From Natrinema versiforme (GTDB taxonomy: Archaea > Halobacteriota > Halobacteria > Halobacteriales > Natrialbaceae), in assembly GCF_005576615.1 (NCBI RefSeq), contig NZ_CP040330.1, forward strand, positions 620,001 through 684,000: a stretch of 64,000 nt of DNA. Reading direction: 5' to 3'. This document shows, piece by piece, positions 62,350 through 64,000 of this stretch. The notes under the pieces are model-generated. The model had not been told where the DNA came from. It did no database searches and saw only the letters and a program-made list of their open reading frames with translations. Position 1 is the first letter of the stretch. Each line of letters begins with the position of its first letter. The position numbers were made by a program, and so were the translations under genes.

Positions 62350-62712
62350 CTACGTGTCCGACTCCCACCACGTCTCGAGCGGCGGAATAATACCCGTTCG
62401 GAGAAGCGCGAGAAAGACCAGATACGTTAGCGTTGCACCACAGCACAGTGACAGCACCGGCACCGGCGCGACTCGAGCGCCGACGGCGGCTCCGCCGATC
62501 GCTACCGCAAGCGACGCGAGCTGGACCGGCCACCGTTCCCAGTAGTCCCGAACGAGCGCCGGGTCTCGAGCGGCGAGCAGTTCGAAGACGATCGTCCCCG
62601 TCCCGCCGACGGGCAGGAAGTAAATCGAGAGCGATGCATCGGTGAGGAAGGCGAGACCGAGGAACGCGGCGAGCGCGATCAGTGCGAGGAGGCCGTCGGT
62701 ACTCGTTCCCAT
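62350..62712 (-). CDS. Small polytopic membrane protein, function unknown
   Basis: A 120-residue protein with about four hydrophobic helices, beginning MGTSTDGLLALIALAAFLGL. No family motif is recognised. It lies 6 bases after thrB on the same strand and may be cotranscribed with it. Confidence 0.68.
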   Translation of the reverse strand: MGTSTDGLLALIALAAFLGLAFLTDASLSIYFLPVGGTGTIVFELLAARDPALVRDYWERWPVQLASLAVAIGGAAVGARVAPVPVLSLCCGATLTYLVFLALLRTGIIPPLETWWESDT

Positions 62713-62718
62713 CCGCGG

Positions 62719-63606
62719 CTACGAGTCGTCCCGGTACAGCGTCGCGCCCTGCCCGATCGCGGTCTGGTAGGCCCGGCTGTCGACGCCGGCTGCGTCGAAG
62801 CCGTCGACCATCGCCGAGGCGATCGCCCGCTGGTCCCGTCGGTGACAGACCGCGAGGATCCCCGGCCCGGCCCCGCTGACCGTCACGCCGGTCGCGCCCG
62901 CCTCGAGGGCGGCCTCGCGAACCCGGTCGTAGCCGGTGATGAGCCGGGTGCGTTCGGGCGTGACGATATCGTCGTTCATGCCGCTGCCGACGAGATCCGG
63001 ATCGTCTCGCGTCATGCCGACGGTCAGCGTGGCGGCGTTGCCGACGGTGGTGACGACGTCGTCCATCGGGGCCGAGTCGGGGACGACGCCGCGCGCGTCG
63101 CGCGTCGACACGGAGATATCGGGCAGGCAGGCGACGACGGAGACCGACGCGTCGACTTGCGTGACGCCGTCGTCGGTGACGACGGTAAAGCCGCCGAGCA
63201 GTGAGGGCGCGACGTTGTCCGCGTGGGCCTCGCCGGAGACGAGCGCCTCGCCCTCGGCCGCGACGGGGACGAGTTCTTCCCGTGAGCGGCCGCGGTCGTA
63301 GAGCGCGTTCAACGCGATGGCGGCGGCGGCCGCGCTCGCGGCCGACGACCCCAGTCCCGAGGACGGTCTGACGCCCTTGTCGATCCGGATGCGGGCCGGG
63401 GCGTCGAGCGCCTCCGCGACCGCACCGACGGTGTTCTTGGCGGGGTCTTCCGGGATGTACTCGCTGCCGGCACCGGTGATCGAAATCGTCGTTTCCGGGG
63501 CGCGTTCGACCCGGACCACGTCGGCGGGCGTTCCGAGAGCGACGCCGAAGACGTCGAAGCCACTCCCGAGGTTCGCACTCGTCGCAGGCGCCCGCACGGT
63601 GAGCAT
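62719..63606 (-). CDS. thrB: Homoserine kinase
   Basis: A 295-residue GHMP kinase that phosphorylates homoserine in threonine synthesis. The ATP-binding motif is PSSGLGSSAASAAAAA near residues 81-96; the N-terminal motif is VRAPATSANLGSGFDVFG and the C-terminal SGAGPGILAV. The ATG at 63606 gives the family start MLTVRAPAT. A CCTTTTTG box on this strand at 63630-63637 would place transcription close to the start. Confidence 0.94.
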   Translation of the reverse strand: MLTVRAPATSANLGSGFDVFGVALGTPADVVRVERAPETTISITGAGSEYIPEDPAKNTVGAVAEALDAPARIRIDKGVRPSSGLGSSAASAAAAAIALNALYDRGRSREELVPVAAEGEALVSGEAHADNVAPSLLGGFTVVTDDGVTQVDASVSVVACLPDISVSTRDARGVVPDSAPMDDVVTTVGNAATLTVGMTRDDPDLVGSGMNDDIVTPERTRLITGYDRVREAALEAGATGVTVSGAGPGILAVCHRRDQRAIASAMVDGFDAAGVDSRAYQTAIGQGATLYRDDS

Positions 63607-63642
63607 GCCGATTCCTTCCGAGACGGCAGTCAAAAAGGTAGC

Positions 63643-63710
63643 GAACGACGCCGACGACATCGCAGGAAAAGCGCCGACGGCATCGCAGAAAAAGCGCCGA
63701 CGGCATCGCA
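63643..63710 (-). repeat. Short tandem repeat upstream of thrB
   Basis: The sequence GAAAAGCGCCGACGGCATCGCA and its variants occur nearly three times in a row (about 63643-63665, 63666-63687 and 63688-63710) with a 22-23-base period; the first copy is the most divergent. It lies 37 bases or more upstream of thrB and between thrB and the last gene. No known function. Confidence 0.65.
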
Positions 63711-63782
63711 CGAAGAGTACCGCCGGCGACCCGAATCGGGACGAAGCCGCGGCGGTCCGTCTACTCGAGACCGTTCGCGGCG

Positions 63783-64000
63783 TTACTCGTCGTCTTCGGA
63801 CGTGCCGAAGGTGAACACGTCGTCGCTCTCGGACCCGCTCTCGTCGGCATCGGTCTCGGTGTCGTTGTCCTCGCTCCCGTCGTCGCTCGCGAGGTCGTCA
63901 TCGGTCGGCGAGCCGTCGCTATCGGTGCTCTCGTCGGCCGCAGCGGCCGACTCGGTGTCGGCAGCCTCGGCGTCGACCGGTTCGAGCGGCTGGCCGGCCG
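63783..64000 (-). CDS. Acidic C-terminal tail of a gene cut by the window edge
   Basis: The last 72 codons of a minus-strand gene ending SESDDVFTFGTSEDDE and a TAA at 63785-63783. The visible part is almost only Asp, Glu, Ser, Ala and Thr, a typical haloarchaeal low-complexity tail, so the protein cannot be identified from it. The start and functional domain lie beyond the window. Confidence 0.7.
   Translation of the reverse strand, partial: AGQPLEPVDAEAADTESAAAADESTDSDGSPTDDDLASDDGSEDNDTETDADESGSESDDVFTFGTSEDDE

Noticed and set aside
1-64000. tRNA, rRNA, CRISPR arrays, insertion sequences or prophage genes
   Set aside because: No cloverleaf-like segment, regularly spaced direct repeats, transposase motifs or phage genes were seen on reading both strands; a tRNAscan or ISfinder run would be decisive.

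Overview
The window is chromosomal DNA from an extremely halophilic archaeon, most likely a haloarchaeon of the Natrialba/Natrinema/Haloterrigena type. The evidence is a high-GC sequence rich in CTCGAG, very acidic proteins, archaeal information-processing genes (aIF2 gamma, Rpo7, Spt4, DnaG-type primase), an archaellum cluster, and many families known mainly from haloarchaea (LWR-salt, HalOD1, bacterio-opsin-activator HTH, UspA and DHH paralogues). Several TATA-like boxes lie about 25-30 bases before the start codon, as expected for leaderless haloarchaeal transcripts. I see no rRNA, tRNA, CRISPR array, insertion sequence or prophage, so most of the window looks like stable core chromosome.

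Layout. 1-2.7 kb: archaellum accessory genes arlCE, arlF, arlG and arlH (cut by the window edge) on the minus strand. 3.0-6.7 kb: a divergent archaellin gene followed by three overlapping unknown genes (secreted protein, large polytopic membrane protein, acidic soluble protein). 6.7-16 kb: housekeeping and stress genes, including a DHH phosphoesterase, three Usp-fold proteins, GNAT, AAA ATPase, SDR and MBL-fold hydrolase. 17.6-20.7 kb: a translation/transcription operon, aif2g - PIN - rpo7 - spt4 - dephospho-CoA kinase. 21-27 kb: FAH-family hydrolase, geranylgeranyl-reductase-like flavoprotein, Bat-type regulator, pterin dehydratase, LWR-salt protein, VOC and cupin proteins. 27.4-30.3 kb: three consecutive periplasmic-binding-protein-fold genes without secretion signals or transporter partners. 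30.3-33.7 kb: small regulators, a HAD hydrolase and a thioredoxin-fold protein. 33.9-37.6 kb: the siroheme/heme operon ahbAB - sirC - hemA and a nearby large inverted repeat. 37.7-41.2 kb: two cis-prenyltransferase paralogues and a DUF92 membrane protein. 41.2-48.1 kb: dnaG, a membrane-tethered HTH protein, a DUF3311/SSS symporter pair and a CARF-like regulator. 48.3-56 kb: a molybdenum hydroxylase (coxS, coxL, coxM) divergent from its presumed maturation genes (coxD, coxE, xdhC). 56.4-64 kb: valS, an ADC-family protein, pdxS, thrB and the acidic end of one more gene.

Working together. The archaellum and siroheme operons are standard, but each has an unusual companion: the three-gene module behind archaellin, and a roughly 76-base inverted repeat behind ahbAB. 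The most interesting candidates for undescribed biology are the three cytosolic binding-protein-fold genes, the two cis-prenyltransferases whose catalytic motifs are lost in complementary halves (suggesting a heteromer), the archaellin-linked module, and the molybdenum hydroxylase of unknown substrate. All functional statements are read from sequence and family knowledge; no search was run.
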